A stretch of 64,000 nt of DNA from Molanna angustata (GCA_963576475.1 OY754979.1:29963578-30027577), one strand, 5' to 3'. Shown: positions 49,604 through 59,736, counted from the stretch's first letter. The notes: a model not told the origin generated them from the sequence alone. Program-made: numbers and translations.

Positions 49604-51187
49604 TTAAACACAACGACCAGTTGCAGAAGAGTATGTATTGTACCAATTGTCTAAAACAACTTTGCTCAAAAGTTTATTATCACAAGAATAAGAATTTTCA
49701 TCAAAGATACAGGTTGGTGCCGTGCCATCAGAGAAGTCCATCGATGAGTAAACAAGATTGATTTGATTGAACTTCCTCAAGATATTATCCAAACAGGAGC
49801 ATTTCAAAGGATTTCCTTCCAAGTGGACCACTAAAGAAACATGAGTTATCAAATTCCGATGGAAGAACAGCGGATCCAGATTGGAAATGTTGTTGCAAGA
49901 CATATTAAATTCTTCCAGATCATTCAGATCAGACAGGAGATCATTCGGAAGGTTAGTGAGTTGATTGTTGTCGAGTCCCAGGTAAGCGAGACGTCCTAGA
50001 TCTTTGAAGGTTTTTTGCTTTACATCGATCAAAGAATTTTTTGACACGTGAATGTATTTAAGCTGGCCGTTATATGTGAACTGATTTTCGTTCAGTATAG
50101 TCAATGAATTGCCAGACAAAATTATGGTGTGCAGCTTCGCGTTCTGTTTAAAAGTGTCCGGCGACAAATCTTGTATGAAATTCTGGGACAGATCCAATAT
50201 TTCTAAATTGACGAGCGATCCGAAAAGATTCGCAGGAACGTGCTGCAATGAGTTTCTTGATAAATTCAGCGATGTCATTTCAGCAGTATGGGCAAACAAA
50301 CTGATCGGCAAACTTTTCAAAATATTCCGAGACAAGTCCAAATCTGTCAAAAGAGTGTTGTTATTGAAGATTTGCACATCGGGGAAGCTATCCAACTTAT
50401 TGTCAGACAGATCTAAGATAGCAAGTTTGATCAATTTCGAAAACGTAGATGGCGGTAATCCATCTTTGAAGATGTTGTTACGTGATAAATCCAAAAACTC
50501 TAATTCCAGCAGAGGATCCAAGACGTTCTTCCTCAAACTGTTCAGTTTTGTGTTTGATAAATTCAAGTCGTAAAGTCGCGGTGATTGCGCGAATGGATTT
50601 TTTCCCAAAACGACACGGGTGTTAGATATGATCAGTATTTTTAGATTGGGTGCCTTCATAGGTTTCAGCAAGGAAACGCTCTCGGTATAGGAGACATCAA
50701 CAGTTTCGAGCTGATCGAGTGATTCAAACGGGATTCCGGTGGACAGAGCGATGTTTATGGTATTCTTCGATATATCCAAATCTCTCAACGATCGCAGATG
50801 AGAGAGAGACGCGGGGTTGAGGTAAGCAAACTTGTTAGAAGACAAATCGAGTTTAGTTAGTTTCGTCAGAGGCTTAAACAGGTTGCGTCCTAATGCTGTG
50901 AGAAGATTTCCAGAAAGGTTCAATTCCTCGATCATGGTAGCAGTTGGGAATGTCGTATTCTTGATGTGAACAATTTTGCAGTCTTTTAAATTGACAACTT
51001 TTAAATTTTCCACTTCATCGCTTACTTCTGTAAATCTCAACGATTCCAAAACGTTGTATCTATCACCTATCGGCACACACTCAACAATTGATGTCTTTAT
51101 ATTGTTATGAATGCAACTAAGCTGGGATATGGCTAGATGACAATAGCAAAGAACAATAACAACAGCCAAATATAATTTATAACCCAT
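49604..51187 (-). CDS. Secreted leucine-rich-repeat protein, paralog 1 of 3
   Basis: An intact 527-codon single-exon gene. Residues 1-22 form a signal peptide (hydrophobic stretch AVVIVLCYCHLA, predicted cut near AISQ). An N-terminal Cys pair (C25, C37) caps about 15 LRR units of the LxxLDLSxNxLxxL type between roughly residues 75 and 450. The C-terminal cap starts NPLKCSC at 459 and continues DGTAPTC (C493), then C502 and C526. There is no transmembrane segment, TIR domain or coiled coil, so it is probably an extracellular or haemolymph protein. A polyadenylation hexamer (AATAAA on the minus strand) lies at 49490-49495, about 110 bases past the stop. The signal peptide starts at this Met. 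Function is not known; LRR ectodomains of this kind serve in adhesion, matrix or immune recognition. The gene is nearest to the last plakin-domain exon. Confidence 0.9.
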   Translation of the reverse strand: MGYKLYLAVVIVLCYCHLAISQLSCIHNNIKTSIVECVPIGDRYNVLESLRFTEVSDEVENLKVVNLKDCKIVHIKNTTFPTATMIEELNLSGNLLTALGRNLFKPLTKLTKLDLSSNKFAYLNPASLSHLRSLRDLDISKNTINIALSTGIPFESLDQLETVDVSYTESVSLLKPMKAPNLKILIISNTRVVLGKNPFAQSPRLYDLNLSNTKLNSLRKNVLDPLLELEFLDLSRNNIFKDGLPPSTFSKLIKLAILDLSDNKLDSFPDVQIFNNNTLLTDLDLSRNILKSLPISLFAHTAEMTSLNLSRNSLQHVPANLFGSLVNLEILDLSQNFIQDLSPDTFKQNAKLHTIILSGNSLTILNENQFTYNGQLKYIHVSKNSLIDVKQKTFKDLGRLAYLGLDNNQLTNLPNDLLSDLNDLEEFNMSCNNISNLDPLFFHRNLITHVSLVVHLEGNPLKCSCLDNILRKFNQINLVYSSMDFSDGTAPTCIFDENSYSCDNKLLSKVVLDNWYNTYSSATGRCV

Positions 51188-51860
51188 TTTTATACACTAA
51201 TATACTACATATGTTTGTAAAAAAAACTGAACACAACACTCCATATTAAAATCAGAAGACAATTTGATATGTTAAGGAGCTGAGCATAAGAAACAAATTT
51301 AATAATAAATTATTTTAAAAATAACCAAATAATACATTTGTCTGTTCTCAGATTCTGATATGTGGTATGTTTTTGTTTTGCAAAATGTAATATGACTTTG
51401 ACTGGAGATAATGCTTTGTTAATAAAGTAACCATCATACTCCAGGAGTTTTCAAACAAAATATTAACTAGATGCATGTGACACATGAGATCCAACTGTCG
51501 ATAGCGATAGTATGTATAGTTGAAGAATAAGTACCAAACTATAAACTCATAAATCCAAATTATTGAATATTTTAGGATATTTTATTTTCTATACAACACA
51601 TGTATGTATGTATGTCAAGATAGGACAGTATGGAGGTCAGTCCTTTTTTCTGCCCAGAATATGAAAACAGCATGATGGTATGTATGTATGTTTGGAGATT
51701 TAAGTATCAAACTATTAAGTCTTCTTACATATTGTGTATAGGCGACTGCCATACAAATTGTATGAAGTGATGTCGTCACGTAATTCATTTTTTATAAAAA
51801 TTGTTAAAAAAAAATTGAGATTTACTTCTACAATATTAATATTTTTTTATAGAAAATTAA

Positions 51861-53409
51861 ATTAAATGCTCCGCCGAACTAGCCCCAGTTCTCACTAAAC
51901 TCTTCAAACTCTCGTTTAAAACTGGTATTGTCCCATGTGACTGGAAAAAAGCGGTCATCCACCCAATTCCTAAAAAAGGTGATCGCTCCAACCCATCTAA
52001 CTACCGACCTATCGCTATTACTTCTGTACTCTCCAAAATAATGGAAAGGGTACTAAACACCAAGTTGATCACATACCTCGAAGCAAACAAAATTTTAAGC
52101 GACCGCCAATATGGATTTCGTGGAAATCGATCTTGTGGCGACCTACTCGCGTATGTGACATCCGTTTGGGGTCGAGTTATGGAACGCTTTGGAGAAGCTC
52201 AAACTGTCGCCCTTGACATCTCTAAAGCTTTCGACCGGGTTTGGCACCGAGGTCTCTTAATGAAACTCCCTTCTTATGGACTACCCCAGTCTCTGTGTAC
52301 TTGGATTGCGGATTTTTTAAAAGATCGCGAAGTCATAACTGTAGTGGACGGTTGCTCTTCTTCTCCCCATTCCATTAATGCGGGAGTCCCTCAAGGGTCC
52401 ATTCTATCTCCAACCCTATTCCTCCTACATATTAATGACTTGCTCTTACGCGCCCCCATCCACTGTTACGCTGATGACAGCACAGTCCATGACAATTTCT
52501 CTTTTGACAAACCTCCTAAACAGAGTGAAATATCAGTAGCCCGGAAAGACCTTCATCAAAAAATAAATAGCTACCTCCACTCAATCAATACCTGGGGTGA
52601 AAGTAATCTTGTTTCATTTAACGTCTCAAAAACCCAAGCCTGTCTAAATTCTGCGAAGAGAAACCCCAATGAATTGCAAGTGCCTTTCAACGGAAGCACC
52701 CTACCTAACAGCAGCTCTATCGACCTGCTTGGAGTATCTATAACGAACCAATTACACTACAAGGGCTCCATCGAAGCTAAGGTGAAACTCGCCTCCAAAA
52801 AATTGAGCGTACTATATAGAGCGCGTAGATATTTTACTAAGACCCAGATCTGTATACTCTACAAAGCGCAAATACGTTCAATTATTGAATATGGCAGTCA
52901 CCTCTGGAGTGGCGCCCCCCAATACCTACTGAATACCCTCGACGCTGTCCAAAGGCGTGCTATACTTCTGATTGATGATCCATCACTGACTGATGGATTG
53001 CAATCACTAGAACACAGATGCAGAGTCGGTATTTTAAGTTTATTCTATAGATACTACCACGGGAATTGCTCAGAAGAACTTGCATCTTTGGTCCCTCCTC
53101 CACCCACTCGCAACAGAGTCACTCGCTTCACTCAATCGCAGCACCCATTCACAGTGGACCTTCAACATATACGAACAAGTCGCTTCTCGAACTCCTTTAT
53201 TAATACAGCAGCCCGACTGTGGAACGATCTTCCGAATTCTGTGTTTCCACCTTCGTACAACCCGGGTCTTTTTAAAATCCGAATTAATAAACTCTTTTCT
53301 AGATTGCAAACCCCTCCCAACGCTACGTAGTGCGCTTCTTCGGAAGAGTAAAATGGACCCAAATCCTAATAGCTGGCGTCCCCTACGTAGACATGTTAAA
53401 AAAAAATTA
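51861..53409 (+). mobile_element. 5'-truncated non-LTR retrotransposon (CR1/jockey-like) with long intact RT frame
   Basis: The frame is open from 51861 to 53330, with no stop codon. The sequence starts inside the reverse transcriptase (finger motif NYRPIAITSVLSKIMER). It then has LDISKAFDRVWH (palm motif A), GVPQGSILSP (motif B) and YADD (catalytic Asp pair, about 143-146 residues after the ATG at 52041). The C-terminal thumb region ends in a block ending ..ARLWNDLPNSV. The endonuclease and 5' part are missing, so the copy cannot move by itself. The 3' untranslated tail ends near 53409 with an A-rich run. It lies between LRR paralogs 1 and 2, in sense orientation to the plus strand. The RT family is certain; the clade is less so. 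Confidence 0.9.
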
Positions 53410-54284
53410 TCTATGTAGTTGGGGTGTTTCGGCTTTTTTCGACATTTTTAAAATATTTGGAAATATAGGCAGTTAAACTCATAAATTTATAATAAAAAAA
53501 ATATTTTTCTTTATAAAAAATGTTTGAGAAACCCTGGAATTTTTTTGTGAAAACTAATTTGAGATTTTGTATTTGTCTATGTTTATATCAATTTTCAGCG
53601 TTCTAGCTTTTATGGTTTCTGAGATATATGGAAAAATGAACCAAAAAATCAAAAGTTGATAACCCCTGACTGAAACGAAAATTTAAAATTCTGAGTATAA
53701 CAGTTTTGTAGGCCTATAACTGTTTATATATTCTGAAATTTAGGGCTCTGTGAATTGAGCGGATCAAAAGTTATAAGGGGGGGGGGACACACAGACACAC
53801 GAAATGTTCTACTCCAAATTCTGAGTAAATCCGTATATGGAACATATATGCTGCGAAGCCTCTAAATTGGTGTTTTTTGACTTCAAAGTTGGAATAGCCG
53901 TGAAAAAAGTCCACTAAGCCATACAAAATGTTCCTTCATACACGCATCTTGGATTTAAACAGCCTCTTCCTTCAATAGAATTTCATTCTCTTGAACGAAT
54001 CGACAGTTGGATAATGAATTTATTGTAAAGGCATTGTCTATCACAGGAAAAATATTGAATACAAATTATAATTTATTTTTATGATCAATGTTGGACTTGG
54101 TAACTGATAGTATAAACAAAGGATGGAAGGAAGTGGAAGGATATGTTGATCTTGTCATTATAGGAAGATAAAAATAAAAAGAATGTTGACATAACAAATA
54201 TTTATTTGACATTTTCATAAGTTTAATTTTAAATATAGTATTAAGACAAAGATTCATTTAGAAAATCCAACAGACAGTCAAAGT
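53410..54284. other. Spacer between the LINE copy and LRR paralog 2
   Basis: Holds a G10 tract (53777-53786) followed by ACACACAGACACAC. The 3' end of LRR paralog 2 with its polyadenylation hexamer lies at 54201-54284. Confidence 0.5.
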
Positions 54285-55859
54285 TTATACAAAAAAGCAA
54301 GGACCGTCGGAGGTATTAACAAAAGCTTTCGAAAAACTTGAATAACTATTTTGCGACAATGGGGCGTCACTACATGTTGAAATAACGTCAAAAACACAGG
54401 AAGGTTGAGTTCCATCGGTAAAGAAAGATGCTCTGTACGTCACTCTATTATCATTGGCATTCTTTAGTATTTCGTTAAAACAGGCACATCTCCAGGGGTT
54501 ACCGTGAAGCCACACTTCCACGTTAGTACGATTATTATAAAAAAAGTTTGAAGGAAGAAAAGATAACATATTGCAGGACATTTTGAATGATTTTAATTTA
54601 GGCAAATGTTGCAGTGTCAATGGAATATTCGTTATTCTATTACTTTCCATATCTAAACTTCTCAAATTATAGAACAAACCTTCCGTCATAAAAGGGAAAC
54701 TTTTCAGTTTATTAATTGACAAACGCAAATGAAGAAGTTGACGATTATTTTTGAAAATATTTGCATGTATCGAGGACAGACTGTTTCGTGAAATATCCAA
54801 AATATTTAAACGATGACAGTTAGAAAATGCTGACGGGGGCAAAACGGCTATTTGATTCTCGGATAAATCCAAGTGCTGTAATTTAACCAACGACTCGAAC
54901 AAATTATGATATAAATATATAATTGAATTCTTACTTAAATCCAGAACAAAAATATTCGACAGCCGAGAAAAAGTTTGAGAATCGAGCCCCGTCAAACTGT
55001 TACGAGATAAATTGAGATAAGAAATTTTCTCATTTGAAGCGAGAAAATCTTTGTCAAGATTTATTAACAAGTTTTGCGACAGATCGAGAGAAGTAAGAAG
55101 TGTATTACGTGAAAAAAATCCACTTGGAAAGGAATTGATGCTATTTCGAGACAAATCCAAAGTAATTATATTAAGACAAGGATACAAAAGCGTATTGGGA
55201 AGTTCTTCGAGGTTTGCATTTGACATCGCTAGGTTAGAAAGACGCCCAGAATCAGAGAAAGGATCACCATCAAGCTCAACCTTGACATCGGAAGCGAACA
55301 ACCTGACTAACGAAATATTAATCAAGAGTCGTTTGAGAACCAAAGCGGTATTATTTGAAATTTCCAGAGTTCGAAGATTCTTTAGATGTACAAATGGCGC
55401 ATTGGAGTATGTGGTTAAATTGATGTTGTTATTTGACACGTCAAGTACTCTCAAATTTTCAAGGTTGTCAAAAAGTTCCGGAATCAACGAATCCATCGCA
55501 TTCCTAGATAAGTTGAGAAATCTGATATCTGGAACGGTGGAAAACGCGCGTATATTTAGTGAAGATATGACGTTGGAGGAAAGGTCCAGCTCTGTGATGG
55601 ATCGCACATTTTTGAAAGCGTCAACGTCCACGGGTCCGATGTTGGAATTTGTGATTCGCAATGTTTCAATCTGGCTTCGGGAGCGGGGTCGCTTGGGTAA
55701 AACGATAGAACGAAGAGTTTTGACAGACAATCCTTGGTCCGAACAGTGAAGTTCCGTGTCGGTTATCAATTTGCAAGAAAATGTTCCGAGAACTTGACCG
55801 ACTGACGATAGCGACAGGAGTACGCACAAAGCGAAGCCCTGGAAGTCTCGGCAGGCCAT
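54285..55859 (-). CDS. Secreted leucine-rich-repeat protein, paralog 2 of 3
   Basis: I place the start at 55859 (524 codons) because the sequence there, MACRDFQGFALCVLLSLSSV, is a good signal peptide and gives a length matching the two paralogs. An in-frame ATG at 55958 would add 33 residues with Arg-rich, non-signal character. An N-terminal Cys pair (C29, C39) is followed by about 15 LRRs (for example FLNLSRNAMDSL, HLDLSENQIAVL). The C-terminal cap starts NPWRCAC at 454, with DGTQPSC and two further Cys. It has no transmembrane segment. An AATAAA hexamer lies at 54201-54206 on the minus strand, about 80 bases past the stop. The 5' flank begins with a perfect 230-bp tandem duplication at 55971-56430. 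No introns are evident. Extracellular location is inferred; biological role is unknown. Confidence 0.88.
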   Translation of the reverse strand: MACRDFQGFALCVLLSLSSVGQVLGTFSCKLITDTELHCSDQGLSVKTLRSIVLPKRPRSRSQIETLRITNSNIGPVDVDAFKNVRSITELDLSSNVISSLNIRAFSTVPDIRFLNLSRNAMDSLIPELFDNLENLRVLDVSNNNINLTTYSNAPFVHLKNLRTLEISNNTALVLKRLLINISLVRLFASDVKVELDGDPFSDSGRLSNLAMSNANLEELPNTLLYPCLNIITLDLSRNSINSFPSGFFSRNTLLTSLDLSQNLLINLDKDFLASNEKISYLNLSRNSLTGLDSQTFSRLSNIFVLDLSKNSIIYLYHNLFESLVKLQHLDLSENQIAVLPPSAFSNCHRLNILDISRNSLSSIHANIFKNNRQLLHLRLSINKLKSFPFMTEGLFYNLRSLDMESNRITNIPLTLQHLPKLKSFKMSCNMLSFLPSNFFYNNRTNVEVWLHGNPWRCACFNEILKNANDNRVTYRASFFTDGTQPSCVFDVISTCSDAPLSQNSYSSFSKAFVNTSDGPCFFV

Positions 55860-55970
55860 AACTACACTCCGACGTGTTGACCCGATAAACAAACGAAATA
55901 TACTATCAACTCGCCAGATGGGAGAGGTGAACATTGTAGATAACACGAGTAATTTCATAATTTATTAAAC

Positions 55971-56430
55971 TTGCGTGGGTCACCGTGATAAAGAAGTGAT
56001 TAAATTTTATTTTTAATAACCTGACAATGTTGAAAATAATTAAGCTATGTTTTAAAGAAATGGTTGGCCAACAAACAGCGAAAGGAAAACCAGAGTAATC
56101 ATGACACGAGATAAACCATTCATTACATTCTCATTGTAGATACGAAAGGATTTCAAAACAAACGATTCATATTCGAAAAGATTTTTAAGGATAAATTAAC
56201 TTGCGTGGGTCACCGTGATAAAGAAGTGATTAAATTTTATTTTTAATAACCTGACAATGTTGAAAATAATTAAGCTATGTTTTAAAGAAATGGTTGGCCA
56301 ACAAACAGCGAAAGGAAAACCAGAGTAATCATGACACGAGATAAACCATTCATTACATTCTCATTGTAGATACGAAAGGATTTCAAAACAAACGATTCAT
56401 ATTCGAAAAGATTTTTAAGGATAAATTAAC
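55971..56430. repeat. Perfect tandem duplication, 2 x 230 bp, upstream of LRR paralog 2
   Basis: 55971-56200 and 56201-56430 are identical at every base I compared. The duplication starts about 110 bases 5' of the proposed start of the LRR gene at 54285-55859. It is either very recent or an assembly collapse/expansion error. Confidence 0.92.
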
Positions 56431-56689
56431 AATTTTCTTAAAAATATAAATAGAAAAAACTGAAATTCGGCAAATATGAAAAATATCGCGTAAACTACTT
56501 TTTATTTAACATACGTTAACAAATTGTATTAAGTTGACGTAAACAAAAATACAGTTATATCAGCAGTTTTCAATCTGTCGATTGAGAAGGCTTCTAATTT
56601 GTAGAATTACATAAATATTAGAAAAAATATGAACACATTTTTCCACAATGTATATTTTGTGTACTCATGACTGTTTCGGCTTATAAGTA

Positions 56690-57065
56690 GTGTCCGACCG
56701 AAGGTCAGATTTTGACCGAAGCCGATTGTCCGGCCTTAGCCGTAACCTTCGGCCGAAGCCGAAGGTTTGATTTTACTAAAAAAATCGATTAAAATAATAA
56801 ATAATCTGCTTTCGTGACTAAGTTGGTTAGATATCTAACTACTGAGCGTTCAGAACTACTCTTGTTTTGTTTCTGTCGACAGTCGGCACGCGACACTGGG
56901 CCGGCCGAATCTATACACCCGCTACACATGTCATGTTCGCGCATTTTTTTACAAGTTTTAACTGTTTTTAACGGCTGACAAAAAGCTTCGGCTTCGGCCG
57001 AAAATTCGGGTTATTTTTGGCCGAAACCGAAGGTGTTTTTTTTTGCCGAAGGTGGCCGAAGTCCA
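56690..57065. mobile_element. GGCCGAAG-rich element, probable MITE
   Basis: Many copies of (G/C)GGCCGAAGCCGAAG at both ends, in inverted orientation (GTCCGACCGAAGG left, GGCCGAAGTCC right), surround a 250-bp middle that holds a SINE B head (56805-56852). It lies directly 3' of LRR paralog 3. Confidence 0.55.
56805..56852 (+). mobile_element. Head fragment of SINE family B
   Basis: CTGCTTTCGTGACTAAGTTG followed by GTTAGATATCTAACTACTGAGC matches the 5' end of the copy at 12530-12700. It breaks off before the B box, inside the GGCCGAAG-rich repeat. Confidence 0.6.
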
Positions 57066-57164
57066 AAACAAATACTTTGTGGAAAAAAAAGTGATTATAA
57101 TTTTACTAAAACTACAATGAAAAATACAGTTATTTACGAATTCACAACACTAAACTTGAACCGG

Positions 57165-58709
57165 TCACTGACAGAGGTTTGTAGTTTTTAGAACCTGTAA
57201 CCATTGCTGTAACTTTGGTTCTGATAAATTATTGTCGTTACATCCTTCGTTGGTACCGTAATAACACGAGGGAAATATTCCATCTGTGAAATATATATTA
57301 TCGTAATCTACTCCGGTCTCCTTGAATGATTCAATCATTTTGAGGAAGCAAGAGCATTCCCAGGGGTTTCCGTGCATTCCTAATGAGATGATGGATTGCC
57401 TACCGGGCGAGAATCCATTGAGGACAGTGAATCTATTACAGTCGATGAACATCTTCCCAACGTTGATCGTCGAAAGGAATTGCGGGGACAACGTCCGCAG
57501 CAGGTTCCGACTCAGATCCAACTCGTCCAGTTCTTTGAGCTCGAGAATCGATGACTCCGGAATCGTTTCGAGCTTGTTGTTGGACAGTTGAAGAATTTTC
57601 AAAGCCACATTATTTTGGAACATGTTAGGGCTCAACATCTTCAAACGATTGCCCGCGAGGTTAAGCATACTCAGAAGGGTACTATTTGGCAGTTGAGGTA
57701 TTTCAATCAGTAAGTTGTTTGACAAATCGAAGTCAATCAGATTGACGAGATTTTTAAAAATCAACGGAGGTAGTTTAGAAAGGCGGTTATTGGACAAATT
57801 CAATTTAATAATTCTTTTATTATTGTTGAACAATTGTGGATGAAGAGTATTTAACATGTTGAAAGATAAATCAACCACTTTTAGTTTTATATTTGCCATA
57901 AATATACTAGGGGAATTAAATGCCGTGATGTTGTTAAGTGATAAATCAACCACGCTCAACTCCGCGTTAGATGAAAATATCGTATTCAACACAACGTTCG
58001 CTAAATTATTTTGCGAGAGATTTACGATCTTAAGATTGGGACAGGAACTGAAAACACGCTGAGGCAGGGATTCCAAATGCGCTCTGGCCAAAAACAAAGC
58101 AGTCAACTGAGTAGCTTTCGCGAATGATTTTTCGGTCAATTTCATGTACGTATCGGTCGCAACGAGCGTCTTCAATGTAGGTCCAATGTTCAGGGATTCT
58201 ACATCTACGAGAGGAACACGAGACACATCCAATTTGACCAGATTCTTGAGAGAAGCTATCGGGCTCGGTGCGACGATATCGACTAGATGGCTCGAAAAGT
58301 CTAACACTTTGAGGTCTGTCATTCCACGGAAGCAATTCGGCTCCGCGTTTATGATCAGATTTGACGAGAGGTTCAGCGTTTGAAGACGGTTGAGTTGCGA
58401 GAATACATCGTCTGCGAGGTTATATAATCTGTTCTGTGACAGATCCAAATGTCTCGTAGATTTTATCTTTGCAAATAGACCCGCCTCTATTTGTGCGACG
58501 TTGCAGAGTTTCAAATTGATGCCTTCGATAGTGTTTAAATTGCTGAATTCGCCCAGGTTGGCCGCCGATGAGAGTATGTTTACGTCGGCGCCGACAGGAA
58601 TACAATCCAACGTTGCTAGTTTGGATATTTCATAGTGACAAAGTAATTCCGCATTTCCCAATTTGCAATGCCACGAAATCAGACACAATACAAATAAATG
58701 GAACTTCAT
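57165..58709 (-). CDS. Secreted leucine-rich-repeat protein, paralog 3 of 3
   Basis: An intact 514-codon single-exon gene. The signal peptide is MKFHLFVLCLISWHCKLGNA, followed by a Cys pair (C24, C36), about 15 LRRs (for example HLDLSQNRLYNL, KLNLSNNRLSKL) and the shared C-terminal cap. The cap starts NPWECSC at 448, with DGIFPSC and two later Cys. Spacing from NP to DG (offset 29-30) and to the third Cys (offset 35) is identical in all three paralogs, although the LRR bodies have diverged strongly. This suggests old tandem duplication with selection on the cap. There is no transmembrane helix. I saw no close polyadenylation hexamer; the nearest on the minus strand is around 56503. A GGCCGAAG-rich transposon-like repeat lies directly 3' of it. 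Confidence 0.9.
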   Translation of the reverse strand: MKFHLFVLCLISWHCKLGNAELLCHYEISKLATLDCIPVGADVNILSSAANLGEFSNLNTIEGINLKLCNVAQIEAGLFAKIKSTRHLDLSQNRLYNLADDVFSQLNRLQTLNLSSNLIINAEPNCFRGMTDLKVLDFSSHLVDIVAPSPIASLKNLVKLDVSRVPLVDVESLNIGPTLKTLVATDTYMKLTEKSFAKATQLTALFLARAHLESLPQRVFSSCPNLKIVNLSQNNLANVVLNTIFSSNAELSVVDLSLNNITAFNSPSIFMANIKLKVVDLSFNMLNTLHPQLFNNNKRIIKLNLSNNRLSKLPPLIFKNLVNLIDFDLSNNLLIEIPQLPNSTLLSMLNLAGNRLKMLSPNMFQNNVALKILQLSNNKLETIPESSILELKELDELDLSRNLLRTLSPQFLSTINVGKMFIDCNRFTVLNGFSPGRQSIISLGMHGNPWECSCFLKMIESFKETGVDYDNIYFTDGIFPSCYYGTNEGCNDNNLSEPKLQQWLQVLKTTNLCQ

Positions 58710-59208
58710 TGTATAGAGTTTATTTTGAATCGCGCGTCAAATTTGGGGAAAACAATGTCAAACGATTATTATTTGAAATGACAAAAACATGACTTCTGCA
58801 ACGAAATAACGAATACTGCCGATGAACGTGTCAAAGGCTACCAAGATACTGAATGACCACACTGATATTGTAAAAAAACAATAATTAATCGAGTGAGTAT
58901 CTCATATAACATCATCGGACAAATATAATGTAAACAAGGATGAGATAAAAAGAAACCAAAATAATTAGAATATTTTTGATTAAAATTTTGGGTTACAAAT
59001 TTCGAATCTATGCTTAGAACCTACCTTTATAATGGAGAGTAGCGTCCATGTAGGCCAGTGATTCAAAGTGGTCTATATCGACCCCCAGGGGTCTATGACA
59101 ACCTGCAAGGGGTCTACGTCAGCGAAAAAAAAATTGGGGGTCCACGAAATGAAAATGGGGGTCCACGATAGTGGATCTCACGATAGTGGATCTCAACATC
59201 TCAACATT

Positions 59209-59275
59209 GTAATTGTAAAGCGCCCTTGAGGTGGACACACAAAAACGGCGCTATATAAGTAAGCCAGTTTTATTA
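59209..59275 (+). mobile_element. 3'-tail copy of the CR1/L2-like LINE, nested in a hAT-like element
   Basis: About 65 bases (from AATTGTAAAGCGCCC to CCAGTTTTATTAT) match 9979-10037. It is a very short copy of the same 3' end, either an extreme 5'-truncation or a SINE sharing that tail. It lies inside 59056-59802. Confidence 0.75.
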
Positions 59276-59511
59276 TATACTGATAGTACCTACCTATCGC
59301 ATTACAATTTGTTACAATTATTCGTTGTATAATATTTTATTTTAACATTTTTTGTCATGTTACTTTCAAATTTCCTTAAAGTTCCATCATACCAAAACCT
59401 TAGATAACATTCATAACATTCCCCTTCTCACATTCATTTATAATGGTTGTACGCCTATTGCCTGCCATAAAATCGAAGATCATACAATTTAAATTTGACT
59501 TTGATTTTTGT

Positions 59512-59736
59512 CAGCCATCGTGGCTCAGTTGGTTAGGTATTTGACTGCTGATCCAAAGGTCCCGGGTTCGATTCCCGGTGGAGACACAGTTTTTAATTGT
59601 GTTTTCAGTCTGGATCTGTGAGACGATTAATATCGTAAGTCTCCAGAATATGGCAAGTTGTTATTGGGTGTGTGTTAAATTATTATTTGTCATAGTACCT
59701 GTGAGTTGCCCGAGAAACATAATATCAGGTAAGTAA
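59512..59736 (+). mobile_element. tRNA-derived SINE, family B, best-preserved copy
   Basis: It starts CAGCCATCGTGGCTCAGTTG (A box), then TTTGACTGCTGATC, reminiscent of a tRNA anticodon arm, then GGGTTCGATTCCCGG (B box), then a 150-bp non-tRNA body. The 5' and 3' ends of the tRNA-like part do not pair, so it is not a tRNA gene. It is nested in the hAT-like element 59056-59802. Confidence 0.87.

Noticed and set aside
55051..55749. 232-codon plus-strand frame
   Set aside because: Shadow of LRR paralog 2. Leucine-rich repeats often leave an open antisense frame; no domain is seen. The same holds for 50109-50573 and for the plus-strand frames over 57322-58635.
59512..59590. Possible tRNA gene
   Set aside because: A and B boxes are present but the acceptor arms do not pair, and the same sequence with the same body occurs at several loci, so it is a SINE.
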